Shown: positions 25,037 to 32,542, numbered from the stretch's first letter. The stretch: 47,684 nt of DNA from an uncultured Kangiella sp. (GCA_950096615.1 CATNCP010000022.1:1-47684), one strand, 5' to 3'. The notes: a model not told the origin generated them from the letters alone. Numbers and translations: made by a program.

Positions 25037-25090
25037 TAACCGGTCTAGGGTAGCTCCCGAAAGCCTGCCGCCTTACAGGTTGACCGGTTA
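25037..25090. other. Candidate three-way-junction structure
   Basis: TAACCGGTC (25037-25045) pairs perfectly with GACCGGTTA (25082-25090). Inside are two further hairpins: GGG/CCC around TAGCT, and AGCCTG/CAGGTT (one G-T pair) around eight bases. The 90-base gap between two genes is almost fully used by this fold. It could be a regulatory RNA, a terminator-antiterminator, or a DNA cruciform. No family match is known to me. Confidence 0.45.
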
Positions 25091-25120
25091 ATTATTCTAA
25101 GGCACATTTTAAGGTAAAGT

Positions 25121-25807
25121 ATGAGGCAGCTTAATACTGATAAAAAGACTATCACCCTACCGTTAGAGCTAGAACTCACTTCTGAACAATTGCGAGAGTT
25201 AAGGAAAATCATTCCAAAATCTGCATGCACGAAGCAGATTGAAACTATAAAGGATGGTTTAAAAGTGGCTTATTACGCCCACAAGGTGGGAAAGCAATGC
25301 TTAGATCATAAAGGGAAAAAGGAATATATAAAACCTTATAAGGATCTCGAAAAAAGTTTGTCTAGGTCCTTGGATGCTCTTGAGGAGATAGAGCCTGGTA
25401 GCTTAAGAGTTATTGATCATGAGTACTTCTTGTTACATCAAGAATACGTGGGGAATGGACTAAAAGGCGTGCTTTATGATGATCTAGACGACAGTATAGA
25501 GACTGTATTCTTAGAAGGTGATAGCGGGGTCTATGAGTCAATTATTAAGCTTAGAGCCGCAGTACAGTCTAGAGTTTTAGAAATAGAGCGTAACTGGACA
25601 AAGAAAAATTTCGAGTTTACAAATGCTGGAGTAATATTCACTAAATTCTTCAAAGAGGCATTCCCAGGTGAAGAGTTAAAATATAACTACAAAAAAGGAG
25701 AAAAATCATTATATAGCGACTTGATGAGTTATTTAATTAATCGTGTCCTAGGGTATGGGTTCAGTCCCCAAGGGCATATAAAAAAAATATTAGAGGCTGT
25801 GGATTGA
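25121..25807 (+). CDS. Hypothetical element protein
   Basis: This 228-residue protein is soluble and charged. I do not recognise it. The N-terminal part is Leu/Glu-rich (LPLELELTSEQLRELRKIIPK), the middle has IEPGSLRVIDHEYFLLHQEYVGNG, and the C-terminus has a helical region with YSDLMSYLINRVLGYG. It lies between the structured segment and the AlpA-like gene, where satellites often carry regulators or helper-interference genes. That context is suggestive only. Confidence 0.55.
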   Translation: MRQLNTDKKTITLPLELELTSEQLRELRKIIPKSACTKQIETIKDGLKVAYYAHKVGKQCLDHKGKKEYIKPYKDLEKSLSRSLDALEEIEPGSLRVIDHEYFLLHQEYVGNGLKGVLYDDLDDSIETVFLEGDSGVYESIIKLRAAVQSRVLEIERNWTKKNFEFTNAGVIFTKFFKEAFPGEELKYNYKKGEKSLYSDLMSYLINRVLGYGFSPQGHIKKILEAVD

Positions 25808-25917
25808 ACTAGACGTATACTTTAGTAAAAAAAACAACCTCAAATTACGCCTTCTATCTAACCCAGAGAAACGCAATCATTGCCTTGTAAATAATACAAA
25901 ACAGCAAGAGGCAATGT

Positions 25918-26217
25918 ATGAATCTATCAAACCCTATAGAGCTTTTGCACAAAGCAAAGAACACCCACGGTGACTTGTCACCTACTCAAGAGGCTGAATT
26001 CAGCAACTTAATAAACCTTGCATCCCAGTACCCTAATGCATTGATAACGAGAACAGTAACAGCATCATTGCTGGGGTTATCAATTAAATCCCTCGAGGCT
26101 TGGGCATCAAATGGTTCAAGAAACCTTCCTTATCAAAAGTGCTCAAGAAGTGTGAGATACCGTTTAGGTGATATTAAAGCCTATATGGATGCAAACACAA
26201 GAACACATACGTTATAG
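25918..26217 (+). CDS. AlpA/excisionase-like DNA-binding protein
   Basis: This 99-residue protein has a probable winged helix-turn-helix at residues 43-90. RTVTASLLGLSIKSLEAWASNG is the helix pair, and YQKCSRSVRYRLGDIKAYMDANT is the typical excisionase/MerR-like tail (K-x-x-R-x-V-R-Y-x-x-x-D-I-x-x-Y). This pattern is shared by AlpA-type regulators and excisionases of satellites. It may control excision or the rep operon. AAGAGG lies six bases before ATG 25918. Confidence 0.7.
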   Translation: MNLSNPIELLHKAKNTHGDLSPTQEAEFSNLINLASQYPNALITRTVTASLLGLSIKSLEAWASNGSRNLPYQKCSRSVRYRLGDIKAYMDANTRTHTL

Positions 26218-26226
26218 GAGGAGGGT

Positions 26227-26505
26227 ATGCAATATAAAAACCTAACAAAGCCTATTTCACCTAAGACCAAACACCAAAAGCAACTTATTACTTTATTGAG
26301 AAATAGAGGTACCAAGGGAGTTCTTGCACGGAATGGTGTCGATTATGGGTTTGGCAGTATCACTAAACTTGTCTCAAAACTCAAATTGGAACATAGGTTC
26401 AATATAACTAGCCAGAGAACGAGTTACTACGATGAGCTTGGTAATAAGACTTGGACGGTTAGATATATTTTACTTCCGGGTGTTTATATGGGGGAAGCTC
26501 AATGA
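26227..26505 (+). CDS. Small helix-turn-helix-like element protein
   Basis: This 92-residue basic protein lies nine bases after the AlpA-like gene behind a very strong site (GGAGGAGGG). KHQKQLITLLRNRGTKGVLARNG suggests a helix-turn-helix, and the C-terminal half ends in beta strands (KTWTVRYILLPGVYM), so the whole resembles a small winged-helix protein. Its stop overlaps the start of the RepA-like gene by four bases, which points to a role in replication or its control. The family is not certain. Confidence 0.6.
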   Translation: MQYKNLTKPISPKTKHQKQLITLLRNRGTKGVLARNGVDYGFGSITKLVSKLKLEHRFNITSQRTSYYDELGNKTWTVRYILLPGVYMGEAQ

Positions 26506-28199
26506 GTGAAAATAAGCATATTGGTTACATAAACCTGGGTGCTTATATTACAGATCTAAGGCTTTCTAATAGCGATAACTTTCATGGAGTACCTCTATTT
26601 TCTGTAAGGCACTGGTCTAGATCCCTGGGTGTATTATTAGGCCCTCTTGAAGCGCTCATGTCTTGCAAGCCTGGATGCTTAAGCAACGGTTTTAAGTTTG
26701 ATATTAATAACGGAGAGGAAGTAGACACTAGTCGGGCAAGATATGGTGCTGGGCAGCATGAATATTGTGGTTTCTTGATTGCAGGATCTATAACGCCAGA
26801 AATATTCAGACTGGAAAAGGCGATTGAGGACTATCATTGCTCTCTCGGAATCGACTCATGGTTATCGGACTTTTCAAGGTGCGGTCTTAAGTCAGAGTCA
26901 GAGAAAAAAGCAGTGCAAGATCATTTGGTAATATACACGGACTCAAAGCAAACAAACATTAAAGTCAGACTTCCAAAAATAAGAGATATGGTGAACGAGC
27001 CATTGCATGATAAATGGAGTTACCAAGAGCAAGAATATAAAAGCTGGGACGATGTAGTTAGTATGGTTGCTGACTCAATTAATGAATTTATAGCGTTAGC
27101 GCTGGAAAGGACAAAGACGCTGATTAGTGAGAATTATATATGTGCATTCAATCCATTGAGGGATGAAGTAGAGGCCGACGATGAAGGGGATTATTCATTT
27201 AAGGTATTAGACTCATTATCAACAGGACAATTTGGCTTAATAGTGGGGGAAGAGGGAATAGGAAAAACAATGCTTAGTCTAGAGTTGGCGTTAGAGGTTT
27301 CAAACCAAAAGGAGCAGCCCAGCACAGTGAGCAATCTCTTCCAAGTTGGTAAGCCTGGGGCAGTAATTGGGATTTTCCAAGAAGATGATCAGAAGGAAAT
27401 AAAGCAAAGATGCACTAATATTGGAGACCGGTTAGGCATTAAAAAGAGCCCATACTTTGGCGTCATGACCCATGAAGACTTTGATGGCTCTTTAACTCCA
27501 TCCGACCGGAAGGAAGCCATTCTAAAGTATTTAAGACAAGCAGTAGCCTACAAAGGTGCTCCAGGGTGGAGGGACCCTTCACTCATAATTATTGATCCTA
27601 TTGGTTTATTGATTGATGGTGATGAGTCTAGTGCGGAACCAATGAAAGATTTATCCGATTATCTTTCAATGATAGCAAGAAAATATAACTGCGCTGTGCT
27701 AGGAGTCCATCATCCAACAAAATCGGCAAAATTAAATCCTTATGGGCAAGGCGGGACTTTAGATCTTAATGCGACCGCAGGACATCCGATTCTAACCCGG
27801 TGCGCCAGGTGGGTGTTGAATATTAGCAGGGCTAAGAAAGGCGCTATAAAATTAAAGGTTACCAAGAGTAATAATGGTGAGCTTTCAGGAGATATTCATC
27901 AGTTAATAAAAGTTAACGAAAAAGGAGAGGCATTTAAAAGCGGCGAATGTTTTGCTGGGTTTGCTATTCATAAAGATGAGAGTAGCGAAAGCAACTTCGT
28001 GGAGGAAGTATATAAAGCCTTATTGAGTATTGAGCTCTCAAAGCATTCAAAGACAAAGGTAATAGAAGACCTTTGCTCTACCACCAGTTATAGCCGGAAT
28101 AAGATAAGAGAAGCGATAGATAAGCTAGAGGGTTGGGGGCGAATCAGATCAAACCGGACAGCGAAAGGGATTCAATTAGAAGTGGTAAGTAATGAATAG
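26502..28199 (+). CDS. RepA-like hexameric helicase (AAA_25) with extra domains
   Basis: This 565-residue protein has a RecA-like ATPase core in the middle. Walker A is GEEGIGKT in FGLIVGEEGIGKTMLSLELA, Walker B is SLIIIDPIGLLI, and VLGVHHPTK and a sensor-type segment follow, as in plasmid RepA/AAA_25 helicases. About 230 N-terminal residues (Cys/Trp-containing, no recognised domain) precede it; I see no clear primase motif. A C-terminal winged helix (VEEVYKALLS ... YSRNKIREAIDKLEGWGRI) probably binds DNA. It likely drives autonomous replication of the excised element from the iteron region just downstream. Confidence 0.78.
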   Translation: MSENKHIGYINLGAYITDLRLSNSDNFHGVPLFSVRHWSRSLGVLLGPLEALMSCKPGCLSNGFKFDINNGEEVDTSRARYGAGQHEYCGFLIAGSITPEIFRLEKAIEDYHCSLGIDSWLSDFSRCGLKSESEKKAVQDHLVIYTDSKQTNIKVRLPKIRDMVNEPLHDKWSYQEQEYKSWDDVVSMVADSINEFIALALERTKTLISENYICAFNPLRDEVEADDEGDYSFKVLDSLSTGQFGLIVGEEGIGKTMLSLELALEVSNQKEQPSTVSNLFQVGKPGAVIGIFQEDDQKEIKQRCTNIGDRLGIKKSPYFGVMTHEDFDGSLTPSDRKEAILKYLRQAVAYKGAPGWRDPSLIIIDPIGLLIDGDESSAEPMKDLSDYLSMIARKYNCAVLGVHHPTKSAKLNPYGQGGTLDLNATAGHPILTRCARWVLNISRAKKGAIKLKVTKSNNGELSGDIHQLIKVNEKGEAFKSGECFAGFAIHKDESSESNFVEEVYKALLSIELSKHSKTKVIEDLCSTTSYSRNKIREAIDKLEGWGRIRSNRTAKGIQLEVVSNE

Positions 28200-28200
28200 T

Positions 28201-28420
28201 TTTGCCGCTCAGTAGTTCGCCGATGGCAAAGCTATGCTGGCAAGTGTATAAGTCATTGATTTTATTATGAAAAGCCTTGCCGTTTGAACCGGCAAAACAT
28301 AAAGCGGAAAAGTTTGTATCTAATTGATTTGTATAGCTTTTATAGCTTGCCGCTTTGCCACCTATATATATTATAGTGTGTATAACACGACTATTAAGAT
28401 AGTCGCTATAACACACGTTA
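28201..28420. other. Candidate replication origin with iterons
   Basis: This non-coding stretch after the helicase gene holds about seven copies of a TTGCC core in both orientations (28202, 28226 reversed, 28240 reversed, 28277, 28291 reversed, 28348 and 28355). An AT-rich block (TATATATATTATAGTG) and a hairpin CGACTA/TAGTCG (28388-28405) flanked by direct TATAACAC repeats follow. This fits a satellite origin bound by the helicase or its partner. The small open frame on the minus strand here has no support. Confidence 0.55.
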
Positions 28421-28444
28421 ATAATATGTTTAGGCCAGAGGCTG

Positions 28445-28530
28445 GGGGAGGTGGGGGTCGTTTCGCCGGTTAAAAGAAACGGGTCCTTCCCAGGACTTTC
28501 GCTATAAGGGTGCGCGGCTTCGCGGAGTTT
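28445..28530 (+). other. cos-like packaging segment upstream of terS
   Basis: A GC-rich, non-coding segment in an AT-rich element sits directly before the terminase small-subunit gene. It contains GGGGGTCGTTTC, an inverted repeat CGTTTC/GAAACG (28459-28464 and 28476-28481), GGGTCCTTCCCAGGAC, TTTCGCTATAAGGG and CGCG-GCTT-CGCG. The tail resembles, from memory, cos regions of lambdoid phages. Position and base composition support a packaging site; the cut position cannot be told. Confidence 0.5.
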
Positions 28531-28581
28531 TCATTGTGCGTGGCAATTCTATGGTTGTTTATTATTACTACGGAGGTAGGC

Positions 28582-29055
28582 ATGATTTTAAATAGAGCTG
28601 AAATGGCTGGAGCAATGGGGATATCTAAGCCAACTTTGGATAGTTTAATCGAAGAAGGTTGTCCCTATATTACTAAAGGAGCCAAGGGGATCCCTTGGGA
28701 GTTTGAATCTAGTGTAGTTTTAGAATGGTATATTCAGCGTAATGTAGCAAAACGTAAACTAAAAGAACTGGATTCAGAAAAGGAGCTCTATAGACAACAA
28801 AAGCTCAGAGCGGACGCATTGTTAGCGGAACACAAGGCTGCAAAAGCTAAGAGTGAGGTAGCAACTATAGAGGAAATAGAAAGACAATTCGGTGAGCTTA
28901 AGCAAGAAATTATTAGTAAGTTTATAGCAGTTCCAGATAGAGCGGCCCCAATGGTGTTGAGGTTAAAAACGGAGAAAGAAATAAAGGTTACTTTATTAGA
29001 GATTATAGACCAGACACTACAAGAAATAGCCGATAGGGCTAAGAGTGCACCTTAG
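28582..29055 (+). CDS. Terminase small subunit (Nu1/TerS-like)
   Basis: This 157-residue protein begins with a winged helix-turn-helix (ILNRAEMAGAMGISKPTLDSLIEEGCPY), as in Nu1, the lambda terminase small subunit. WEFESSVVLEWYIQRN and a long coiled coil with EKELYRQQKLRADALLAEHKAA follow; the YxxxKLRAD-type segment is typical of Nu1-type proteins. It recognises cos DNA and directs packaging by the helper's large subunit. ATG 28582 is preceded by GGAGGTAGG; the frame is open further upstream but without a site. It ends one base from the convergent cargo gene. Confidence 0.8.
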   Translation: MILNRAEMAGAMGISKPTLDSLIEEGCPYITKGAKGIPWEFESSVVLEWYIQRNVAKRKLKELDSEKELYRQQKLRADALLAEHKAAKAKSEVATIEEIERQFGELKQEIISKFIAVPDRAAPMVLRLKTEKEIKVTLLEIIDQTLQEIADRAKSAP

Positions 29056-29056
29056 G

Positions 29057-29596
29057 CTACTCATCCTGGCTATTCCAAAAAGTCTTTCTGGTATCTAAAG
29101 TAAACGTATCACCATAAAAAGAAGAGTAGCCTATTAATAAATGAATTTGTTTCAAGTTGCGCTCTATTTGAGCTCTTGTATACTCGGAGTCTGAAATGGA
29201 TACTTTAATTAGTTCATGCTTGCTTCCCGGTAATAAAGAATAGTTGCTACCGAGGTGTATTGCATATTCTATTGTTAAGCATTCTAGTAAGACATCTTGA
29301 ATCTGATTAAATGCAATTTGTTTAAGGTCACCTTTAAAATCATTTTCACGAATGAAGACAGTTATATCGTCAATCCGAGCCGGTCCGATACCATTATTTA
29401 ATAGTATGAGAGTTACCTCTTTATCTCCATGATCCAAGAAAGTATTTAGATGAGGTGTAATTGAAAGACGGTTATGTTTACGTGTTTGGTATACCGTGAC
29501 TGTTGTTAAGATTAAAGCAGAGGTTCCAATGAGAATTTCAGCTGAATTATTTATAAACCACTCATATAAATGCAATATCATAGTAATAAAGTCCAT
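29057..29596 (-). CDS. Single-TM hypothetical cargo protein
   Basis: This 179-residue protein has one membrane helix near the N-terminus (ILIGTSALILTTVTVYQ), then a basic KHNRLSI stop-transfer and a beta-rich soluble domain (VTLILLNNGIGPARIDDITVFI). The NNGIGPARI type of segment is common in small membrane proteins of unknown function from mobile elements. It lies 82 bases downstream of the three-TM gene on the same strand, so it may be the third gene of the cargo operon. The function is unknown. Confidence 0.6.
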   Translation of the reverse strand: MDFITMILHLYEWFINNSAEILIGTSALILTTVTVYQTRKHNRLSITPHLNTFLDHGDKEVTLILLNNGIGPARIDDITVFIRENDFKGDLKQIAFNQIQDVLLECLTIEYAIHLGSNYSLLPGSKHELIKVSISDSEYTRAQIERNLKQIHLLIGYSSFYGDTFTLDTRKTFWNSQDE

Positions 29597-29678
29597 TAAT
29601 TATAAAGTAAGTACGGCATAGATAATCACAATTGGCTGAGAAATGAAATTGACTAATATTGTTATTATTAATAAATCG

Positions 29679-30872
29679 TTAACTAAACTTACAGAAATAA
29701 ATGTAGAGCAACGATAAGAAAACAATAATAGCAAATGACCTTATAATTAGTTTTGTAAGAGATATTTTTTTTTCTACACTAGTTTTGGCCTTACCTAAAT
29801 TCTCATCAAACTCATCCCCATATTTGTAGTCATCTTCTAATTGTAAATAGGAAAATGAATCATCGACAGATGTTTGTATAACTGAAAGAGTGCTGTGTTT
29901 GTAATAAAGTAGAATTAAAATGATAACTGCGTATAGAGTTGCAGAAACTTTTATAAGTGTAGAGCTTTCAGACTTATCAACAATAGAAATAACAACCGCA
30001 GCAATGGGTAAGCTTATGAGCTTAAACGCTACATCGGACACTATGTCGTTTAATTGATTAATAAAATCAAGTTTTCTTCTGGATATTTCATCTAAAAATT
30101 TGTTAAAAGAAAATTCATTAATATATAGATCGTATGCTAATCTGTATTGATTGAAAATCTTCTCCAAATTTGCCAATATTGATTCAACATTACTTTCATT
30201 GTTTGGTAATGACTTAAAATGGTCGTAAAGGACCTTGCAAAAAATTCTTCTCTTTTCTAATAAGTGAGATTCATTTTCTGTTGGTACCAGCTCTGAGTGA
30301 AGCGACTGAATTAAATCTAGATCGTTAGGCAGGCATTTATCGGTATAGTGAGATTTAAAGGCTACTTTATCTTCTCTTAAGATGTAGTATTCATGATGAC
30401 TATGTTTACTTTTATCTGTGTGGTCACCAACTTTATCAAAGATATCTAACAACAAGATGACTTTTTGGTAATTGACAATTAAAGTATTGTTTATGTCTTC
30501 GGAAGACAAGTAATCAATATCACAAATATAATATACTTCTGGTTCTTTAAGATGACAGTTCGAACTAACAAAATCTTGTAATGAAGAAAATATTCTTCCA
30601 CCATAGTCTAAAGACTCAACTGAAAAGCTAATATCACATCCAAGAAATTGCCTCAAATCATTTGCGTTTTGTATAGCTCTTTGACGTTTGTTGACCGTAA
30701 TTTGAGCAATTGGACAGCTTTCTTTGCTCTCTATTGCTTCGTCTATAAAATTTCTAAGATCACTGAAAGTCTCTTGGTTTAACTTTACATTAAACTCAAA
30801 GTCTTGCGCTCTTGAATGAGATTCTGTTGAATAATTTCTGATACAGTTAATCAGATTTGAAAAAGTAGCCAT
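29679..30872 (-). CDS. Three-TM hypothetical cargo protein
   Basis: This 397-residue protein has a soluble N-terminal region of about 280 residues and three C-terminal membrane helices: about 288-305 (LISLPIAAVVISIVD), about 314-333 and about 377-395. The soluble part contains VYYICDIDYLSSEDI and VILLLDIFDKVG, Asp-rich strand ends that could bind metal or nucleotide, but I see no named motif. The start overlaps the stop of the NdpA-like gene by one base (TAATG), so they are coupled. A sensor-like soluble partner and a membrane effector would fit an abortive defence module, by inference. Confidence 0.6.
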   Translation of the reverse strand: MATFSNLINCIRNYSTESHSRAQDFEFNVKLNQETFSDLRNFIDEAIESKESCPIAQITVNKRQRAIQNANDLRQFLGCDISFSVESLDYGGRIFSSLQDFVSSNCHLKEPEVYYICDIDYLSSEDINNTLIVNYQKVILLLDIFDKVGDHTDKSKHSHHEYYILREDKVAFKSHYTDKCLPNDLDLIQSLHSELVPTENESHLLEKRRIFCKVLYDHFKSLPNNESNVESILANLEKIFNQYRLAYDLYINEFSFNKFLDEISRRKLDFINQLNDIVSDVAFKLISLPIAAVVISIVDKSESSTLIKVSATLYAVIILILLYYKHSTLSVIQTSVDDSFSYLQLEDDYKYGDEFDENLGKAKTSVEKKISLTKLIIRSFAIIVFLSLLYIYFCKFS

Positions 30873-31915
30873 TACAAGTCAAGTTTATCCGCAAAGTCTT
30901 TCGGAACATTCGTTATCACTATTCGATCTTCTTCAGGGTCATAATTGACATATTCTTCATACGCCACGTGATCAAACGTTAAATTCCATCCATACTGATT
31001 ACTTTTATAAGAATAACGCTTGAGCTTCCTTAGCTCATTTAAATGAGGTACGAAACTGTCAGGGTATAATACATCATCCTGTTCTCCCATATATGTAATG
31101 TACCTATCAACATTATCATGATCAATTATACCTGCAATTGCTATTTGAGAAGCGGGATTATCATTCTCTCTTTGGGCTAGGCAATACTCTAAAATTGCTT
31201 GTTCCACATTTCTTCGTTCATCGGGAGAAAGGTCCATAACATCTGCCATATATTTCCTAGAGGCATCTATCATTCCTTTAGTTGACTGTTGTGCAGGGGA
31301 GAAATCCGTACAGCCTATAAAGTCTTGAAAGTATCGTGATACAGATTCAGCGCTTCCTCTTATGAAGTTAAGATAGGTTTGTATATTATTTTCTTCATTT
31401 GCGACTTCGTCACTAAGTAGAGTATTTGACCATTTTGTTAAATCAATTCTTGCGGCATACCTAAGTGTCTCTAGATCAACTGCCTTAAGTTGTTCAATAT
31501 CTAGATCTTCAATATTAAAAACATTTTTATGACTCAGCAAGAGTACCATTAAGTAATGAGTATCATTGTAAGAGTAGTGTAGAAATAGGACGAAGCCACC
31601 TTTCGCCATGGGTTCGGTTTTGACTTTGTTAACAAGCAGCTCCATTGCATTTTCAGTGAATTGAACGAAAGCTGGCTCTTGCATTTCCATTCTTACAAAA
31701 TACTCTTTTAAGTGGATCGGAAACCTATAAACGTTTTCATTGTCATTGAATGAGCCCGTCGCCTTTGATTTTTTGCTGTAAGCTGTTTGCAGGGCTTCGG
31801 CAAAGCGTGTAAGGGCTCCGCTATTTGTCTGTATAGGGTGGCCTTTCCTATATTCAGCATCGGTGGAGCGAGGTTCTTTTTCCAGCTTATGTATTATGGC
31901 ATTTATTATTCTCAT
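30872..31915 (-). CDS. NdpA/YejK-like nucleoid-associated protein (NA37)
   Basis: This 347-residue protein matches the NA37 family of nucleoid-associated proteins (NdpA, YejK). The N-terminus reads IINAIIHKLEKEP with a typical early His. FVRMEMQEPAFVQFTENAME, then GGFVLFLHYSYNDTHYLMVLLLSHK, then AARIDLTKW and LNFIRGSAESVSRYFQDFIGC are all in the family order. The chromosomal type binds nucleoid DNA; copies in mobile elements are poorly understood. AAGGAAGC precedes the start. It heads a leftward operon with a membrane protein, which is unlike the housekeeping setting and suggests defence or competition. Confidence 0.75.
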   Translation of the reverse strand: MRIINAIIHKLEKEPRSTDAEYRKGHPIQTNSGALTRFAEALQTAYSKKSKATGSFNDNENVYRFPIHLKEYFVRMEMQEPAFVQFTENAMELLVNKVKTEPMAKGGFVLFLHYSYNDTHYLMVLLLSHKNVFNIEDLDIEQLKAVDLETLRYAARIDLTKWSNTLLSDEVANEENNIQTYLNFIRGSAESVSRYFQDFIGCTDFSPAQQSTKGMIDASRKYMADVMDLSPDERRNVEQAILEYCLAQRENDNPASQIAIAGIIDHDNVDRYITYMGEQDDVLYPDSFVPHLNELRKLKRYSYKSNQYGWNLTFDHVAYEEYVNYDPEEDRIVITNVPKDFADKLDL

Positions 31916-32051
31916 TTTGCTTCCTTGAAAATTTCTTTTTAAGAACTCTTACATACTTTTAATGAAAAAACAAATGCAGAAGCTGCTGACGACGCTAACA
32001 AATAAGCAATAACAGTAAAATTCTGAAATTATAAACTTTATAAGATGATTG

Positions 32052-32071
32052 AGTAGCCCATAGGTAGCCCA
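32052..32071 (+). repeat. Right arm-type integrase site candidates
   Basis: AGTAGCCCA (32052-32060) and GGTAGCCCA (32063-32071) repeat with an 11-bp period and the same orientation as the left pair. They lie 66 bases from attR. Confidence 0.65.
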
Positions 32072-32095
32072 CTGAATAAATAATAGGCAATAAAA

Positions 32096-32119
32096 AAGGC
32101 GTTACAGATGTAACGCCTT
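32096..32119 (-). terminator. Element-supplied terminator for tRNA-Phe
   Basis: AAGGCGTTAC pairs perfectly with GTAACGCCTT around four bases. On the minus strand a T-run follows (T complement of 32092-32097). It lies 18 bases past the tRNA CCA end and replaces the original terminator left beyond attL. Confidence 0.8.
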
Positions 32120-32136
32120 GTTTTATATAATAAAGT

Positions 32137-32185
32137 TGGTGGCCCGGGGCAGAATTGAACTGCCGACACAAGGATTTTCAATCCT
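32137..32185 (-). repeat. attR: 49-bp repeat inside tRNA-Phe
   Basis: Identical to attL at 23302-23350. It makes up the 3' portion of the intact tRNA gene, so integration kept the tRNA whole. Confidence 0.92.
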
Positions 32186-32212
32186 CCGCTCTACCAACTG
32201 AGCTACCAGGCC
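32137..32212 (-). tRNA. tRNA-Phe (GAA anticodon)
   Basis: The 76-base minus-strand gene begins GGCCTGGTAGCTCAG and ends TTCAATTCTGCC...CCA with the CCA encoded. The acceptor stem GGCCTGG pairs with CCGGGCC (one G-T). The anticodon loop TTGAAAA gives GAA. It is the integration target of the element. Confidence 0.95.
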
Positions 32213-32266
32213 GAGGACGCGTATTAAACCGATTATGCCGATTTAAGTCAAGCCTAAATTTGAAAT

Positions 32267-32542
32267 TTATTGCTTGGCCTCTGGGACATAGCCGTCGGCT
32301 TTGTCGTAGTCGCCTCCGAACAGGAACTTTTCCATTTGGTCAGCGAGGTATTTCTGGGTATCTTCGTCCATTAAACTAAGACGCTTTTCGTTAATTAGCA
32401 TGGTTTGGTGCTCTAGCCACATTTGCCATGCTTCTTGTGAAATATTGTCATAAATACGTTCGCCTAGCTCACCAGGGAAAGGCTTAAAGCCAATTCCTTC
32501 GGCGTCTTTTTGTAGTTTTTTACAAAAGATTGTACGTGACAT
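32267..32542 (-). CDS. yggX: YggX, Fe(2+)-trafficking / oxidative damage protection protein
   Basis: This 91-residue protein matches Ygg[18 protein letters not shown] holds the single conserved Cys, [19 protein letters not shown] is a conserved block, and [18 protein letters not shown] completes the signature. It protects iron-sulfur proteins, such as MutY, from oxidative damage. I chose ATG 32542 because GGAG lies seven bases upstream; an in-frame start 12 bases earlier is less likely. It directly follows mutY on the same strand, the conserved mutY-yggX order. Confidence 0.92.
   Translation of the reverse strand: MSRTIFCKKLQKDAEGIGFKPFPGELGERIYDNISQEAWQMWLEHQTMLINEKRLSLMDEDTQKYLADQMEKFLFGGDYDKADGYVPEAKQ

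Larger units (their letters stand above)
23302..32185. mobile_element. Integrated phage-satellite-like element in tRNA-Phe
   Basis: A 49-bp perfect direct repeat (23302-23350 and 32137-32185) bounds 8.9 kb whose right copy lies inside an intact tRNA-Phe. Inside are a P4-type integrase next to the left end, small DNA-binding proteins, a RepA-like helicase, an origin candidate, a cos-like segment, a terminase small subunit, and three leftward cargo genes. There are no capsid, tail, lysis or large-terminase genes. This content fits a PICI/P4-like satellite that uses a helper phage for particles. Cargo sits between terS and the right end, where such islands often carry defence genes. The element is AT-rich compared with its flanks. 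Confidence 0.85.

Noticed and set aside
28144-28416. 90-residue minus-strand open frame after the helicase
   Set aside because: It lies over the helicase end and the iteron region, with no binding site; repeats explain the sequence better.
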